This document shows positions 1-9,979 of a stretch of 64,000 nucleotides of DNA, piece by piece (the stretch's first letter is position 1; each line of letters begins with the position of its first letter). The notes beneath the pieces were generated by a model, which saw only the letters and a list, made by a program, of their open reading frames with translations, made no database searches and was not told where the DNA came from. The translations under genes were made by a program, and so were the position numbers. This stretch comes from Oscillospiraceae bacterium Marseille-Q3528 (lineage in GTDB: Bacteria; Bacillota; Clostridia; Lachnospirales; Lachnospiraceae), in the NCBI GenBank assembly GCA_018223385.1, contig JAGTTR010000002.1:62001-126000 (forward strand), given 5' to 3'.

Positions 1-780
1 GCACTGAATCTGTTTGCCAACCTGCGCCCGGCATATCTGTACAGTGAGCTGCGCGGCGCATGCCCGCTGAAGGACGAGATCATCGGCGACGGTTTTGATA
101 TGATGATCATGCGGGAGCTGACCGGTGGCCTGTACTTCGGAGAGCGCAAGACCATCGAGGAGAATGGCGTGAAGAAAGCCATTGATACGCTGACCTATGA
201 TGAAAATGAGATCCGCCGGATCGCCATCCGCGGTTTTGATATTGCCATGAAGCGCCGGAAGAAAGTGACCAGCGTGGACAAGGCCAACGTGCTGGATTCC
301 TCCAGACTGTGGAGAAAGGTTGTCGAGGAAGTGGCAAAGGATTACCCGGAGGTTTCCTATGAGCATATGCTGGTGGACAACTGTGCCATGCAGCTGGTGA
401 AGGATCCGGGACAGTTTGACGTGATCCTGACCGAGAACATGTTCGGAGATATCCTTTCTGACGAGGCAAGTATGGTGACCGGTTCCATCGGTATGCTGTC
501 CTCCGCCAGCTTGAATGACACCAAGTTCGGCCTGTATGAGCCCAGCCATGGCTCCGCACCGGACATTGCGGGACAGGATATCGCCAACCCCATTGCAACG
601 ATCCTGTCTGCTGCCATGATGCTGCGTTTCTCCTTTGATCTTGACAAAGAAGCAGATGCAGTGGAAGCAGCGGTCAAGCAGGTACTCAGAGACGGCTACC
701 GCACAGTGGACATCATGTCCGAGGGCATGACCCAGGTGGGCACCACGAAGATGGGAGACCTGATCGCAGAGCGCATTTAA
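1..780 (+). CDS. leuB: 3-isopropylmalate dehydrogenase, C-terminal part
   Basis: The reading frame is already open at base 1, so the start lies outside the window; 259 codons remain. The enzyme oxidises and decarboxylates 3-isopropylmalate in leucine synthesis. The visible part has the isocitrate/isopropylmalate dehydrogenase features: TGGLYFGER, the metal-binding stretch around [15 protein letters not shown] and the NAD-binding [15 protein letters not shown] loop. It ends 131 bases before ilvD on the same strand, so a leu-ilv operon is likely. Confidence 0.95.
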   Translation, partial: ALNLFANLRPAYLYSELRGACPLKDEIIGDGFDMMIMRELTGGLYFGERKTIEENGVKKAIDTLTYDENEIRRIAIRGFDIAMKRRKKVTSVDKANVLDSSRLWRKVVEEVAKDYPEVSYEHMLVDNCAMQLVKDPGQFDVILTENMFGDILSDEASMVTGSIGMLSSASLNDTKFGLYEPSHGSAPDIAGQDIANPIATILSAAMMLRFSFDLDKEADAVEAAVKQVLRDGYRTVDIMSEGMTQVGTTKMGDLIAERI

Positions 781-911
781 ACTGATTTTGCAGAAAACCA
801 ACGGAAAGTAAGCTGTGGGCGGCCCGGATGTCTGCGGGCCGTCTGCGGAAACGATAGATATTGTACACAAGTCTGTCCGCAGAGGACAGACAAAGAAGGG
901 GAGAATGAAGA
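781..911 (+). other. leuB-ilvD intercistronic region with hairpin
   Basis: A GC-rich inverted repeat (CGGCCCG at 820-826, CGGGCCG at 835-841) sits midway between the genes. It has no T run, so it is not a convincing terminator and may instead be a processing or mRNA-stability hairpin. I see no T-box motif and no clear promoter. A GAAGGGGAG-like ribosome site precedes ilvD. Confidence 0.45.
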
Positions 912-2582
912 ATGAAGAGTGATTCCGTAAAGGTAGGCATGCAGCAGGCACCACACCGCTCGCTGTTCAATGCACTGGGAATGACGAAGGAAGAGATGGA
1001 GCGGCCGCTGGTCGGCATTGTCAGCTCCTATAATGAGATCGTGCCGGGTCACATGAACCTGGACAAGATCGTAGAGGCAGTGAAGATGGGCGTTGCCATG
1101 GCAGGCGGTACACCGGTGGTATTTCCGGCCATTGCTGTTTGTGACGGTATCGCCATGGGCCATATCGGCATGAAATATTCTCTTGTCACAAGAGATCTGA
1201 TCGCAGATTCCACAGAGGCCATGGCGACTGCCCATGCCTTTGATGCTCTGGTCATGGTGCCCAACTGTGACAAGAACGTACCGGGCCTTCTCATGGCAGC
1301 AGCCAGAATCAATGTGCCCACCGTATTTGTCAGCGGCGGCCCCATGCTGGCCGGTCATGTACACGGACAGAAGAGAAGCCTTTCCAGCATGTTTGAGGCC
1401 GTGGGCGCTTATGCGGCAGGCAAGATGACCGAGGAGGACGTGACTGAGTTCGAGAACAAGGTATGTCCGACCTGTGGTTCCTGCTCCGGTATGTACACCG
1501 CCAACAGCATGAACTGTCTGACAGAGGTGCTGGGCATGGGCCTGCAGGGCAACGGCACGATCCCGGCCGTTTATTCCGAGCGGATCAAGCTGGCAAAGCA
1601 TGCCGGCATGAAGGTGATGGAGCTTCTGGAGAAGAACATCCGTCCGAGAGACATTATGACAAAAGAGGCATTTATGAATGCCCTGACCGTAGACATGGCA
1701 CTGGGATGCTCCACCAACAGTATGCTGCATCTGCCTGCCATCGCCCATGAGGTTGGTTTTGACCTGAACGTGGACATTGCCAACGAAGTCAGCGAACGGA
1801 CACCGAACATCTGCCATCTGGCACCGGCAGGCGCTACCTACATGGAAGACCTGAACGAGGCCGGCGGTGTATACGCTGTCATGAATGAGCTGACCAAGTT
1901 AAATCTGCTGAACCTGGATGTGATGACCGTCACCGGTAAGACGGTAGGCGAGAACATCAAGGGCTGCATCAACAAGAATCCGGAAGTCATCCGTCCGGTG
2001 GAGAATCCGTACAGCAAGACCGGCGGTCTGGCAGTGCTGCGCGGCAACCTGGCACCCGACTGCGCCGTTGTGAAGCGTTCCGCTGTCGTACCGGAGATGA
2101 TGGTACACGAAGGCCCTGCCCGGGTATTTGACTGCGAGGAAGACGCCATTGCAGCCATCAAGGGCGGCAAGATCGTTCCCGGTGATGTGGTTGTTATCCG
2201 TTACGAGGGCCCAAAAGGCGGCCCGGGTATGAGAGAGATGCTGAACCCCACCTCTGCCATCGCAGGCATGGGACTGGGCTCCTCTGTGGCACTGATCACA
2301 GACGGCAGATTCTCCGGCGCATCCAGAGGTGCGTCCATCGGCCATGTTTCTCCTGAGGCAGCTATGGGCGGCCCCATTGCGTTCGTGGAGGAAGGGGATA
2401 TCATCAAGATCAATATCCCTGAATATAAATTAGAGATCGCCGTATCCGATGAGGAGATGGCAAGACGCCGTGCCGCATGGCAGCCGAGAGAGCCCAAGGT
2501 AAAGACCGGCTATCTGGCACGGTACGCAGCACTTGTGACGAGTGCTGCCCATGGAGCTGTTCTGGAGGCTCCGAAGAACTAA
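912..2582 (+). CDS. ilvD: dihydroxy-acid dehydratase
   Basis: This 556-residue protein is full length for the IlvD/Edd family. It dehydrates 2,3-dihydroxy-isovalerate and 2,3-dihydroxy-3-methylvalerate in valine and isoleucine synthesis. Iron-sulfur ligands are visible as PNCDKNVPG near residue 117 and [10 protein letters not shown] starting at residue 185, with the family stretch [19 protein letters not shown] near the C-terminus. The ATG at 912 was chosen because a purine-rich ribosome site lies just upstream and the N-terminus ([10 protein letters not shown]) fits the family. ilvB follows 21 bases later, which suggests cotranscription. Confidence 0.97.
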   Translation: MKSDSVKVGMQQAPHRSLFNALGMTKEEMERPLVGIVSSYNEIVPGHMNLDKIVEAVKMGVAMAGGTPVVFPAIAVCDGIAMGHIGMKYSLVTRDLIADSTEAMATAHAFDALVMVPNCDKNVPGLLMAAARINVPTVFVSGGPMLAGHVHGQKRSLSSMFEAVGAYAAGKMTEEDVTEFENKVCPTCGSCSGMYTANSMNCLTEVLGMGLQGNGTIPAVYSERIKLAKHAGMKVMELLEKNIRPRDIMTKEAFMNALTVDMALGCSTNSMLHLPAIAHEVGFDLNVDIANEVSERTPNICHLAPAGATYMEDLNEAGGVYAVMNELTKLNLLNLDVMTVTGKTVGENIKGCINKNPEVIRPVENPYSKTGGLAVLRGNLAPDCAVVKRSAVVPEMMVHEGPARVFDCEEDAIAAIKGGKIVPGDVVVIRYEGPKGGPGMREMLNPTSAIAGMGLGSSVALITDGRFSGASRGASIGHVSPEAAMGGPIAFVEEGDIIKINIPEYKLEIAVSDEEMARRRAAWQPREPKVKTGYLARYAALVTSAAHGAVLEAPKN

Positions 2583-2603
2583 CGGAAGAAGGGAAACAGT
2601 AAA

Positions 2604-4280
2604 ATGCAGTTAAATGGATCTGAGATCATCTTAGAGTGCCTGAAAGAGCAGGGAGTTGATACGATTTTCGGATATCCCGGCGGCACGATCCTGAATGTAT
2701 ATGATGCAATTTATAAATACGGAGATCAGTTCCGGCATGTGCTGACCTCCCATGAGCAGGGGGCTGCCCATGCGGCAGACGGCTATGCCCGGGCTACCGG
2801 CAAGGTGGGCGTATGCATGGCTACCTCCGGCCCCGGTGCCACCAACCTGGTGACCGGTATTGCCACCGCCTATATGGATTCGATTCCGATTGTGGCCATC
2901 ACGGCCAACGTGAGTGTGCCCCTCCTTGGCAAGGACAGCTTCCAGGAGGTGGATATCGCGGGCATCACCATGCCGGTGACAAAGCACAACTTTATTGTGA
3001 AAGATGTCAATCACCTGGCGGATACGATCCGCCGGGCCTTCCAGATCGCCAGATCCGGCCGGCCCGGCCCGGTGCTGGTGGATGTGACCAAAGATGTGAC
3101 GGCGGCCATGGCCGAATATGAGCCTGCGGTACCGGCACCTATTGAGAAGAAAACAGATATTTCGGAGGCAGAGCTTTCCCGGGCAGTTGCACTCATCAAT
3201 GCAGCGAAGAAGCCCTATGTTCTGGTGGGCGGCGGCGCCATCCTTTCCGATGCGGCGCAGGAAGTGCGGGCATTTGTGAAGAAGCTGCAAGCCCCTGTGG
3301 CAGATACGCTGATGGGCAAGGGCGCGTTCCCGGGCACGGACGATCTGTACACCGGCATGCTTGGTATGCATGGCACGAAGACGGCCAATTTCGGTGTGTC
3401 TCAGTGCGACCTGCTGGTAGTGCTCGGCGCCCGGTTTAGCGACCGTGTCATCGGCAATGCGGCAAAATTTGCCAGCCAGGCGAAGATCGTCCAGCTGGAT
3501 ATCGACCCGGCAGAGGTGAACAAGAACATTCATGTGACCGCATCCGTGACCGGAGATCTGAAAGCCAGCCTGGAGAAGCTGACAGAGCGGATCGCGCCCC
3601 AGGATCACGCAGAATGGCTTGCAAAGATCCAGGAGCTGAAAGCACAGTATCCGCTGAAATATGACCATCAGGCACTGACCGGCCCGGCAGTCATCGAAGA
3701 GATCTATCGGGAAACAAAGGGAGAGGCCATCATCACCACCGATGTGGGCCAGCATCAGATGTGGGCAGCACAGTATTATAAGTACACGCAGCCCCGCACG
3801 TTCCTGACCTCCGGCGGTCTGGGTACCATGGGCTACGGCCTTGGCGCCTGCATCGGCGCAAAGTGCGGCTGCCCGGATAAGACCGTCATCAATATCGCGG
3901 GAGACGGCTGTTTCCGCATGAATATGAATGAGCTTGCCACCGCGTCCAGATATGGCATCCCGGTCATCGAGGTTGTCATCAACAACCACGTGCTGGGCAT
4001 GGTAAGACAGTGGCAGACATTGTTCTATGACAAACGATACTCGGCAACGATCCTTGAAGACAAGGTGGACTTCGTGAAAGTGGCGGAGGGCCTTGGCGTT
4101 AAGGCTGTCCGTGTGACAGAGCTTTCTCAGCTTGCTCCGGCCATCCGGCAGGCAGTGGAAGAGAAGGTTCCGTATTTTATCGACGTACAGATCGATAAGG
4201 ATGACAAGGTATTCCCGATGGTTCCGGCGGGAGCACCGATTGACCAGGCGTTTGATTCTGACGATTTGAAGAAGCAGTAA
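2604..4280 (+). CDS. ilvB: acetolactate synthase, large (catalytic) subunit
   Basis: The 558-residue thiamine-diphosphate enzyme condenses pyruvate with pyruvate or 2-oxobutyrate, the first shared step of branched-chain amino acid synthesis. Seen in order: the N-terminal PYR domain with FGYPGG and catalytic Glu51 in TSHEQGAAHAADGYAR, a central FAD-type domain, and the C-terminal PP domain with GDGCFRMNMNELATA and its metal ligands. The regulatory subunit is not adjacent; a candidate lies at 62082-62582. A strong terminator follows directly. Confidence 0.96.
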   Translation: MQLNGSEIILECLKEQGVDTIFGYPGGTILNVYDAIYKYGDQFRHVLTSHEQGAAHAADGYARATGKVGVCMATSGPGATNLVTGIATAYMDSIPIVAITANVSVPLLGKDSFQEVDIAGITMPVTKHNFIVKDVNHLADTIRRAFQIARSGRPGPVLVDVTKDVTAAMAEYEPAVPAPIEKKTDISEAELSRAVALINAAKKPYVLVGGGAILSDAAQEVRAFVKKLQAPVADTLMGKGAFPGTDDLYTGMLGMHGTKTANFGVSQCDLLVVLGARFSDRVIGNAAKFASQAKIVQLDIDPAEVNKNIHVTASVTGDLKASLEKLTERIAPQDHAEWLAKIQELKAQYPLKYDHQALTGPAVIEEIYRETKGEAIITTDVGQHQMWAAQYYKYTQPRTFLTSGGLGTMGYGLGACIGAKCGCPDKTVINIAGDGCFRMNMNELATASRYGIPVIEVVINNHVLGMVRQWQTLFYDKRYSATILEDKVDFVKVAEGLGVKAVRVTELSQLAPAIRQAVEEKVPYFIDVQIDKDDKVFPMVPAGAPIDQAFDSDDLKKQ

Positions 4281-4285
4281 AAAAT

Positions 4286-4348
4286 ACGAGAGTGTTTCAG
4301 GACAGCAAAGAGGGGCTGGCCTGGGGCACTCTCGTTGCGCTTTATTTT
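4286..4348 (+). terminator. rho-independent terminator after ilvB
   Basis: ACGAGAGTG (4286-4294) pairs with CACTCTCGT (4327-4335). The stem continues inward for seven more pairs through G-U wobbles, about 16 pairs in total, and a TTTATTTT tail follows. It ends the leuB-ilvD-ilvB unit. Confidence 0.85.
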
Positions 4349-4384
4349 CAATTTCATTTATCATACCTGGTGGGGGGATTTTTT

Positions 4385-5773
4385 ATGGGAAAACACAGAC
4401 AGGAAAAGTTATGTTCCAAAATTTTGATCACCGTGGCGGCGGTACTGCTGCTGGCGTATACGGGCGTTGCCTGGTATATGCAGCACCTGTTTTTATACGG
4501 CACACGCATCAACACGGTGAATGCGTCATTTCTGACCGTGGAAGAGGTAAAGGAGCGGCTTCTGGAGGGGCTGTCCGGTTATACGCTGACCATTCAGGCG
4601 AAGGACGGGGAAGAAGCGGTGATCTCCGGGGAGGAGATCGGCCTGACCTATGATTTCGGAGAGGATCTGGATCATATTCTGGAAGGGCAGAATGCCTTTG
4701 CCTGGCTTCCGGCGCTGGTAAGCGCACCGGTGCACTATGAGGTGACGCCAAAGGCCGTCTATGACGAGACGAAGCTGGAGCATGTACTCCGGGAGATTGC
4801 TTTTCTGGATCCGGCCAATATGACAGCGCCGGTGAATGCCAGCATTTCCTACAGCGATGCGGACGGCTTCCTGTTCCAGCCATCCAGTGAGGGCACGACC
4901 ATCGACGAGGCAAAATTTCAGGAGGCGCTGCAGACAGCATTCGCAGGGGAAGAGACGGTGCTTTCTCTGGCGGAGGCAGACTGCTATACGCTGCCCACGG
5001 TGACAGAGGATTCGCCTCAGATCAAAGAGGTGACGGATCGCCTGGCGGCATTGTCTGATTTTACGATCTCCTATGCGTTTGGAGAAAATAAGGAGGTCAT
5101 CGACCGGACGGTGCTCTGGTCCTGGTACCGGCAGAAGAAGGACGGCACGCTGTATCTGGATGAAAAGGCGGTGGCGGCCTATGTAAAGACGCTGGCGGAA
5201 AAGTACGATACGGTGGGCGGCAAGCGGATGTTCCACACCACGGACGGCCGGGATATAGAAGTGTCCGGCGGCCCCTATGGCTGGAAGATCAGCCGGAAGA
5301 AGGAGACAGAGGAGCTGCTTACCCTGGTAAAGGCCGGAAAAGATGTGGCGGACCGGCAGCCGGTATACGCCCAGACCGGCTTTGAACAGGTGCGGGGCAC
5401 CAGTGACATCGGTGCTACCTACATAGAGATTTCCATTGAGGCCCAGCATATGTGGTATTACGAGGATGGACAGCTGTACATGGACACGGATGTGGTGACG
5501 GGCAAAGGCGGCAACCACACGAAGCGGGGCGTGGGCTATATCCACAACAAGGCTCGGAATGCGACGCTGGTGGGCGCGGATTATGTGTCCTTTGTCAAAT
5601 ACTGGATGAAGGTATGGGGCGGTATCGGCATTCACGATGCCTCCTGGCGCAGTCAGTTCGGCGGCAAGATCTATCTCACCAGCGGTTCCCACGGCTGTAT
5701 CAACACGCCGCTGGACAATGTGATCAAGCTTTACAACCGGGTGAAAATCGGTACGCCGGTGGTAATTTACTGA
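4385..5773 (+). CDS. L,D-transpeptidase (YkuD family) with tandem PG_binding_4-type domains
   Basis: The predicted product has 462 residues. It has a short cytoplasmic N-terminus, one membrane anchor (about residues 13-30) and a long extracellular region resembling the peptidoglycan-binding-4 domain. A C-terminal YkuD domain carries the catalytic pattern, with His417 in GIHDASW and Cys438 in SGSHGCINTP. Such enzymes make 3-3 peptidoglycan crosslinks or attach proteins to the wall. The start at 4385 follows a GGTGGGGGG ribosome site; the in-frame ATG at 4292 lies inside the ilvB terminator stem and is not credible. It is a single gene between two transcription units. Confidence 0.9.
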   Translation: MGKHRQEKLCSKILITVAAVLLLAYTGVAWYMQHLFLYGTRINTVNASFLTVEEVKERLLEGLSGYTLTIQAKDGEEAVISGEEIGLTYDFGEDLDHILEGQNAFAWLPALVSAPVHYEVTPKAVYDETKLEHVLREIAFLDPANMTAPVNASISYSDADGFLFQPSSEGTTIDEAKFQEALQTAFAGEETVLSLAEADCYTLPTVTEDSPQIKEVTDRLAALSDFTISYAFGENKEVIDRTVLWSWYRQKKDGTLYLDEKAVAAYVKTLAEKYDTVGGKRMFHTTDGRDIEVSGGPYGWKISRKKETEELLTLVKAGKDVADRQPVYAQTGFEQVRGTSDIGATYIEISIEAQHMWYYEDGQLYMDTDVVTGKGGNHTKRGVGYIHNKARNATLVGADYVSFVKYWMKVWGGIGIHDASWRSQFGGKIYLTSGSHGCINTPLDNVIKLYNRVKIGTPVVIY

Positions 5774-5836
5774 AACATTTTCAAAAAAGTATGAAATCTT
5801 CGCACAAAAAGTATGCAGAAACGGTGAAAAAACATA

Positions 5837-5865
5837 TTGACGAAAAAAAGCGGCAGTTGTAGAAT
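5837..5865 (+). promoter_or_regulatory. sigma-A type promoter for serC
   Basis: TTGACG (5837-5842), a 17-base spacer and TAGAAT (5860-5865) lie about 40 bases before the serC start. The AGGAGG ribosome site is at about 5890. Confidence 0.75.
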
Positions 5866-5903
5866 AAGCCTTAAGAATTTTTTGAAAGCAGGAGGAACAA
5901 AAA

Positions 5904-6986
5904 ATGAGCAGAGTTTATAACTTTTCGGCTGGACCGGCTGTATTGCCGGAAGAGGTATTGAAGGAAGCAGCGGCAGAGATGCTGGATTACAACGGAACCG
6001 GTATGTCTGTCATGGAGATGAGCCATCGCTCCAAGGCATTCGAGGACATCATCAAGACCGCGGAGGCTGATCTTCGGGAGCTGATGAACATCCCGGACAA
6101 TTACAAGGTTCTGTTTTTACAGGGCGGTGCTTCCCAGCAGTTTGCCATGATCCCCATGAACCTGATGAAGAACGGTGTGGCTGATTACATCGTTACCGGT
6201 CAGTGGGCAAAGAAAGCATGGCAGGAGGCGTCCAAATTCGGCAAGGCGAACAAGATCGCATCTTCCGAGGATAAGACATTCTCCTATATACCGGACTGTT
6301 CCGATCTTCCCATTGATGAGGATGCGGATTATGTGTACATCTGTGAGAACAATACCATCTATGGAACGAAATACAAGACTTTACCGAACACCAAAGGCAA
6401 AACACTGGTTGCTGATGTCTCTTCCTGCTTCTTATCAGAACCTGTGGATGTGTCAAAATACGGTGTGATCTATGGCGGCGTACAGAAGAACATCGGGCCT
6501 GCCGGTGTTGTCATCGTCATCATCAGAGAGGATCTGATCACCGAGGACGTGCTGCCGGGCACACCGACCATGCTGCAGTACAAGACACATGCAGACAATG
6601 ATTCTCTTTACAATACACCGCCGGCATATGGCATTTACATCTGCGGCAAGGTGTTCAAATGGCTCAAGAAGATGGGCGGCCTGTCTGTCATGAAGGAGCG
6701 CAACGAGAAGAAGGCCAAGATCCTCTACGATTATCTGGATCAGAGCAAGCTGTTCAAGGGCACCGTTGTTCCCGAGGATCGTTCCCTGATGAACGTGCCG
6801 TTTGTCACCGGTGACAAGGATCTGGATGCAAAATTTGTCAAAGAGGCAAAGGAAGCAGGCCTGGAGAACCTGAAGGGCCACCGTACCGTCGGCGGCATGC
6901 GCGCAAGCATTTACAATGCAATGCCCATCGAAGGTGTGGAAGCGCTGGTAGCGTTCATGAAGAAGTTTGAGGAGGAGAATCTGTAA
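5904..6986 (+). CDS. serC: phosphoserine aminotransferase
   Basis: The 360-residue PLP enzyme converts 3-phosphohydroxypyruvate and glutamate to phosphoserine. It shows the family N-terminus YNFSAGPAVLPEEVL, the substrate-site stretch GGASQQFAMIP, and the Schiff-base lysine in GGVQKNIGPAGV. The length is normal for bacterial SerC. Its stop codon overlaps the serA start by one base, so the two are translationally coupled. Confidence 0.97.
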   Translation: MSRVYNFSAGPAVLPEEVLKEAAAEMLDYNGTGMSVMEMSHRSKAFEDIIKTAEADLRELMNIPDNYKVLFLQGGASQQFAMIPMNLMKNGVADYIVTGQWAKKAWQEASKFGKANKIASSEDKTFSYIPDCSDLPIDEDADYVYICENNTIYGTKYKTLPNTKGKTLVADVSSCFLSEPVDVSKYGVIYGGVQKNIGPAGVVIVIIREDLITEDVLPGTPTMLQYKTHADNDSLYNTPPAYGIYICGKVFKWLKKMGGLSVMKERNEKKAKILYDYLDQSKLFKGTVVPEDRSLMNVPFVTGDKDLDAKFVKEAKEAGLENLKGHRTVGGMRASIYNAMPIEGVEALVAFMKKFEEENL

Positions 6987-8149
6987 TGTACAAATATCAT
7001 TGCCTGAATCCCATCGCAGCCTGCGGCCTGGAGCAGTTCGACGGGAATTATGAGAAAACAGAAAATGTAAACGAGGCAGATGCGATCCTTGTCCGGAGCG
7101 CAGCCATGCATGATATGGAGTTCTCCGACCAGCTGTCCGGTATCGCAAGAGCCGGCGCCGGTGTGAACAACATCCCGCTGGATGCATGCGCACAGAAGGG
7201 TATTGTCGTATTCAACACCCCGGGTGCCAACGCCAACGGTGTGAAAGAGCTGGTACTGGCCGGTATGCTGCTGGCATCCCGTGACGTGGTAGGCGGTATC
7301 GAGTGGGTTGCTTCCCAGAAGGGCAACGCAGAGGTCGGCAAGCAGGCAGAGAAAGAGAAGAAGAAATTTGCCGGATGCGAGATCGAAGGCAAGAAGCTGG
7401 GCATCATCGGCCTGGGCGCCATCGGTGTCAAGGTGGCAAATGCAGCTACGCATCTGGGCATGGAGGTACTGGGCTATGACCCGTACATTTCCGTACAGGC
7501 AGCGTGGAACCTGTCCCGCTCCATCCGTCATATCAATAATGTGGAGGATATCTACAAAGAGTGTGACTATATCACCATCCATGTACCGCTGATGGATGCC
7601 ACCAAGAAGATGATCAATGCCGATGCCATCAAGCAGATGAAGGATGGCGTTGTGATCCTGAACTTTGCAAGAGATCTGCTGGTGGATGAGGACGCTGTTC
7701 TGGCAGCCATCGCAGAGGGAAAGGTGAAGAAATATGTATCCGATTTCCCGAATGCGACCACCGCAGGACAGCCGGGCGTCATCGTGATCCCGCACCTGGG
7801 TGCATCCACCGAGGAGTCTGAGGATAACTGTGCAAGAATGGCAGTGAAGGAGATCCGGGATTTCCTGGAGAATGGAAATATCCAGCATTCCGTGAACTAT
7901 CCTGACTGTGATATGGGCCCTGCCACCAAGCCGGGACGTATCGCTATCTGCCATAAGAATGTGAAGAATATGATCACTCAGTTCTCCGGCGTCATTTCTG
8001 GGGCAGATATCAACATCACCGATATGGTCAACAAGAGCCGCGGCGATTATGCCTACACCATGTTTGACCTGGAAGCTCCGGCTACCGATGCAGTTGTTGA
8101 GAAACTTCGCGCAGTGGATGGCGTATTCCGTGTTCGTGTGGTAAAATAG
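6986..8149 (+). CDS. serA: D-3-phosphoglycerate dehydrogenase
   Basis: The 387-residue NAD enzyme catalyses the first step of serine synthesis. It has the substrate domain, a Rossmann motif GLGAIGVKVANAA, catalytic-region FARDLLVDEDAV and HLGASTEESEDNC, and a C-terminal ACT domain beginning near GRIAICHKNVKN. The ACT domain implies possible serine feedback, as in other SerA proteins, though this short form lacks the intervening domain of the long type. The ATG overlaps serC by one base and a terminator follows. Confidence 0.96.
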   Translation: MYKYHCLNPIAACGLEQFDGNYEKTENVNEADAILVRSAAMHDMEFSDQLSGIARAGAGVNNIPLDACAQKGIVVFNTPGANANGVKELVLAGMLLASRDVVGGIEWVASQKGNAEVGKQAEKEKKKFAGCEIEGKKLGIIGLGAIGVKVANAATHLGMEVLGYDPYISVQAAWNLSRSIRHINNVEDIYKECDYITIHVPLMDATKKMINADAIKQMKDGVVILNFARDLLVDEDAVLAAIAEGKVKKYVSDFPNATTAGQPGVIVIPHLGASTEESEDNCARMAVKEIRDFLENGNIQHSVNYPDCDMGPATKPGRIAICHKNVKNMITQFSGVISGADINITDMVNKSRGDYAYTMFDLEAPATDAVVEKLRAVDGVFRVRVVK

Positions 8150-8165
8150 TCCTGTACAGGATTTT

Positions 8166-8199
8166 TCGGCCGTGGGAGATGATCCTGCGGCCGATTTTT
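8166..8199 (+). terminator. rho-independent terminator after serA
   Basis: TCGGCCG (8166-8172) pairs with CGGCCGA (8188-8194) and a TTTTT run follows. It may be partial, because the DUF1015 gene starts 44 bases later on the same strand. Confidence 0.75.
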
Positions 8200-8242
8200 A
8201 GTATGACAGGAAATGATTTTAACCTATTTTAAGGAGGTTTTT

Positions 8243-9478
8243 ATGGCGAAAGTAAAACCGTTCCGGGCCATTCGTCCGGCAAAGGGACTGGAGGATAAGA
8301 TTGCAGCACTGCCTTATGATGTGTACAGCAGCAGCGAAGCGAGAGAAGTGGTAAAGAAGGAGCCCATGTCATTTCTGCGGATCGACCGTGCGGAGACACA
8401 GTTTCCGGAGGATGTGGACATGTACAGTGATGCCGTATATCAGAAGGCACATGACCTGCTGTGGGGCATGATCGAGCGGGGAGAGTTCATCCGGGAGCAG
8501 AAGGCCTGCTATTACATTTATGAGCTGGTCTATCAGGAACGGGTGCAGGACGGCATTGCGGCCTGCGTAGCCGTGAAGGATTATACGGACGGCGTGATCC
8601 GCCGTCATGAGAATACGAGACGGGACAAGGAGGAAGACCGGATCCGTCACATTGATGCCTGCCAGGCACAGACCGGGCCGATTTTCCTGGCTTATCGCAG
8701 CCAGCAGGAGCTGCAGCAGATCGTGGAGCGGGAGAAAGAGCGGGAACCCGTCTATGATTTCGAGACAGAGGATGGCGTCATTCACCGGGTGTGGATCATC
8801 ACCAGTGAGAAGGTCATTGCACGGATCACGGAGCTTTTCGGCCAGATGGATCACCTGTATATTGCAGACGGCCATCACCGGGCAGCGTCCGCTGTGCGGG
8901 TAGGACTCCAGAAGGCAGAAGCGGCGAAGAACCCCACCGGCGAGGAAGAGTTCAACTATTTTCTGGCTGTTATGTTCCCCAAGGAGCAGCTGCGGATCCT
9001 GGACTATAACCGGGTAGTGAAGGATCTGCACGGCCTTTCCGTGGAACAGTTTTTGGAAAAATTACAGGAGAAATTTACAGTGGAGGCCAGGACAGAGGCG
9101 GTAAGCCCGGAGAAGAAGGGCACCTTCGGCCTGTACGTGGACGGCACCTGGTATGCGCTCACCTACAAGGGAGACATGGATGCGCTGGAGACCGTGGATC
9201 GTCTGGATGTGTCCATTTTGCAGAAGGAAGTGCTGGATGCCCTGCTGGGGATCCAGGATCCCAAGACCGACCAGCGCATCAAGTTCGTGGGCGGTATCCG
9301 GGGTTTACAGGAGCTGGAGAAAAATGTGGACCAGGACGGATGGGCAGCGGCCTTTTCCATGTATCCCACATCCATGGACGAGCTGCTGGACATCGCGGAC
9401 GCAGGACTTTTAATGCCGCCGAAATCCACCTGGTTTGAGCCCAAGCTTCGAAGCGGATTGTTTATTCACGAGATCTGA
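8243..9478 (+). CDS. DUF1015 family protein
   Basis: The product has 411 residues. It begins VKPFRAIRPAKGLEDKIAALPYD after the initial MAK, the conserved opening of DUF1015, and carries the family motif IADGHHRAAS near residue 215. No enzymatic activity is established for the family to my knowledge. It follows serC-serA directly, an arrangement that suggests a link to serine or one-carbon metabolism, but that is inference. The start at 8243 follows AAGGAGG at the right distance; the upstream in-frame start at 8213 has no ribosome site. Confidence 0.85.
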   Translation: MAKVKPFRAIRPAKGLEDKIAALPYDVYSSSEAREVVKKEPMSFLRIDRAETQFPEDVDMYSDAVYQKAHDLLWGMIERGEFIREQKACYYIYELVYQERVQDGIAACVAVKDYTDGVIRRHENTRRDKEEDRIRHIDACQAQTGPIFLAYRSQQELQQIVEREKEREPVYDFETEDGVIHRVWIITSEKVIARITELFGQMDHLYIADGHHRAASAVRVGLQKAEAAKNPTGEEEFNYFLAVMFPKEQLRILDYNRVVKDLHGLSVEQFLEKLQEKFTVEARTEAVSPEKKGTFGLYVDGTWYALTYKGDMDALETVDRLDVSILQKEVLDALLGIQDPKTDQRIKFVGGIRGLQELEKNVDQDGWAAAFSMYPTSMDELLDIADAGLLMPPKSTWFEPKLRSGLFIHEI

Positions 9479-9483
9479 CATAA

Positions 9484-9515
9484 AAGGCTCCTGCCTGAAA
9501 GACGGGAGCCTTTTT
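9484..9515 (+). terminator. rho-independent terminator after the DUF1015 gene
   Basis: AAGGCTCC (9484-9491) pairs with GGAGCCTT (9505-9512) and a T run follows. The preceding A run makes it likely to work also for the convergent gene ending at 9545. Confidence 0.85.
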
Positions 9516-9544
9516 AAGGGATATGTTTTGATCAAACAAAGGAT

Positions 9545-9793
9545 TTACAGTTGCCGGAGTACTTCCTGGAGGTCTGCCTCCTGGAGGGCAAATATCTCGG
9601 AGCAGCGATCCATGTAAAGCACGAAAAGATCAGTGATATCCATATGGTGAAGGGCGGCCAGCCGCTCCATTTCGGGACGGATCGCAGCAAGCTGGGCCCC
9701 GATCTTGACCTTCTGCGGATCAATGTCGCCGAGCACGCGGTCGGCGTAGGCATTCAGGGATGCGATGATGGCATCTTCGGTTTCTTTGGTCAT
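9545..9793 (-). CDS. small hypothetical protein, 82 residues
   Basis: I do not recognise the family. The product is mostly helical by composition (MTKETEDAIIASLNAYADRVLG then a Leu/Ala/Glu-rich remainder) and has no signal peptide or membrane segment. The start at 9793 is preceded by AAAGGA. A longer version from 9901 (118 residues) is also open, with GGGAG upstream, but its extra 36 residues overlap the palindromic region and look less coding-like. It runs toward the DUF1015 gene and shares its terminator region. Confidence 0.5.
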   Translation of the reverse strand: MTKETEDAIIASLNAYADRVLGDIDPQKVKIGAQLAAIRPEMERLAALHHMDITDLFVLYMDRCSEIFALQEADLQEVLRQL

Positions 9794-9914
9794 GGCAGGT
9801 ACATCCTTTCTGTGTGAATTATAATCCGACAGTTCACACGCGCCATTCACAAAACCGCATCTTTGATGCTTTCCGCTGCGTTGCAGCTCATTTTTGTTCA
9901 TGAGCAGGCGCTCC

Positions 9915-9979
9915 CTTCGTCTGTTTATGTAAACAAATTTTTATGCGAGCATAAAATTTGCTCACACGAACAGACGAGT
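9915..9979. repeat. nested palindrome upstream of the 82-residue ORF and mscS
   Basis: An inner imperfect palindrome (CAAATTTTTATGC, GA, GCATAAAATTTG at 9934-9960) lies inside an outer inverted repeat (CGTCTGTT at 9918-9925, AACAGACG at 9969-9976). It sits between divergently transcribed genes. It has no T tail on either strand, so it is not a standard terminator. It could be an operator or a small repeat element. Confidence 0.55.

Noticed and set aside
2631..4364. 577-codon open frame antisense to ilvB
   Set aside because: It is a mirror of the ilvB frame in a GC-rich gene, has Cys/His/Arg-rich composition with no domain, and no ribosome site.
4292..4384. Upstream in-frame start for the L,D-transpeptidase
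   Set aside because: The extra codons lie inside the ilvB terminator stem and have no ribosome site; the ATG at 4385 does.
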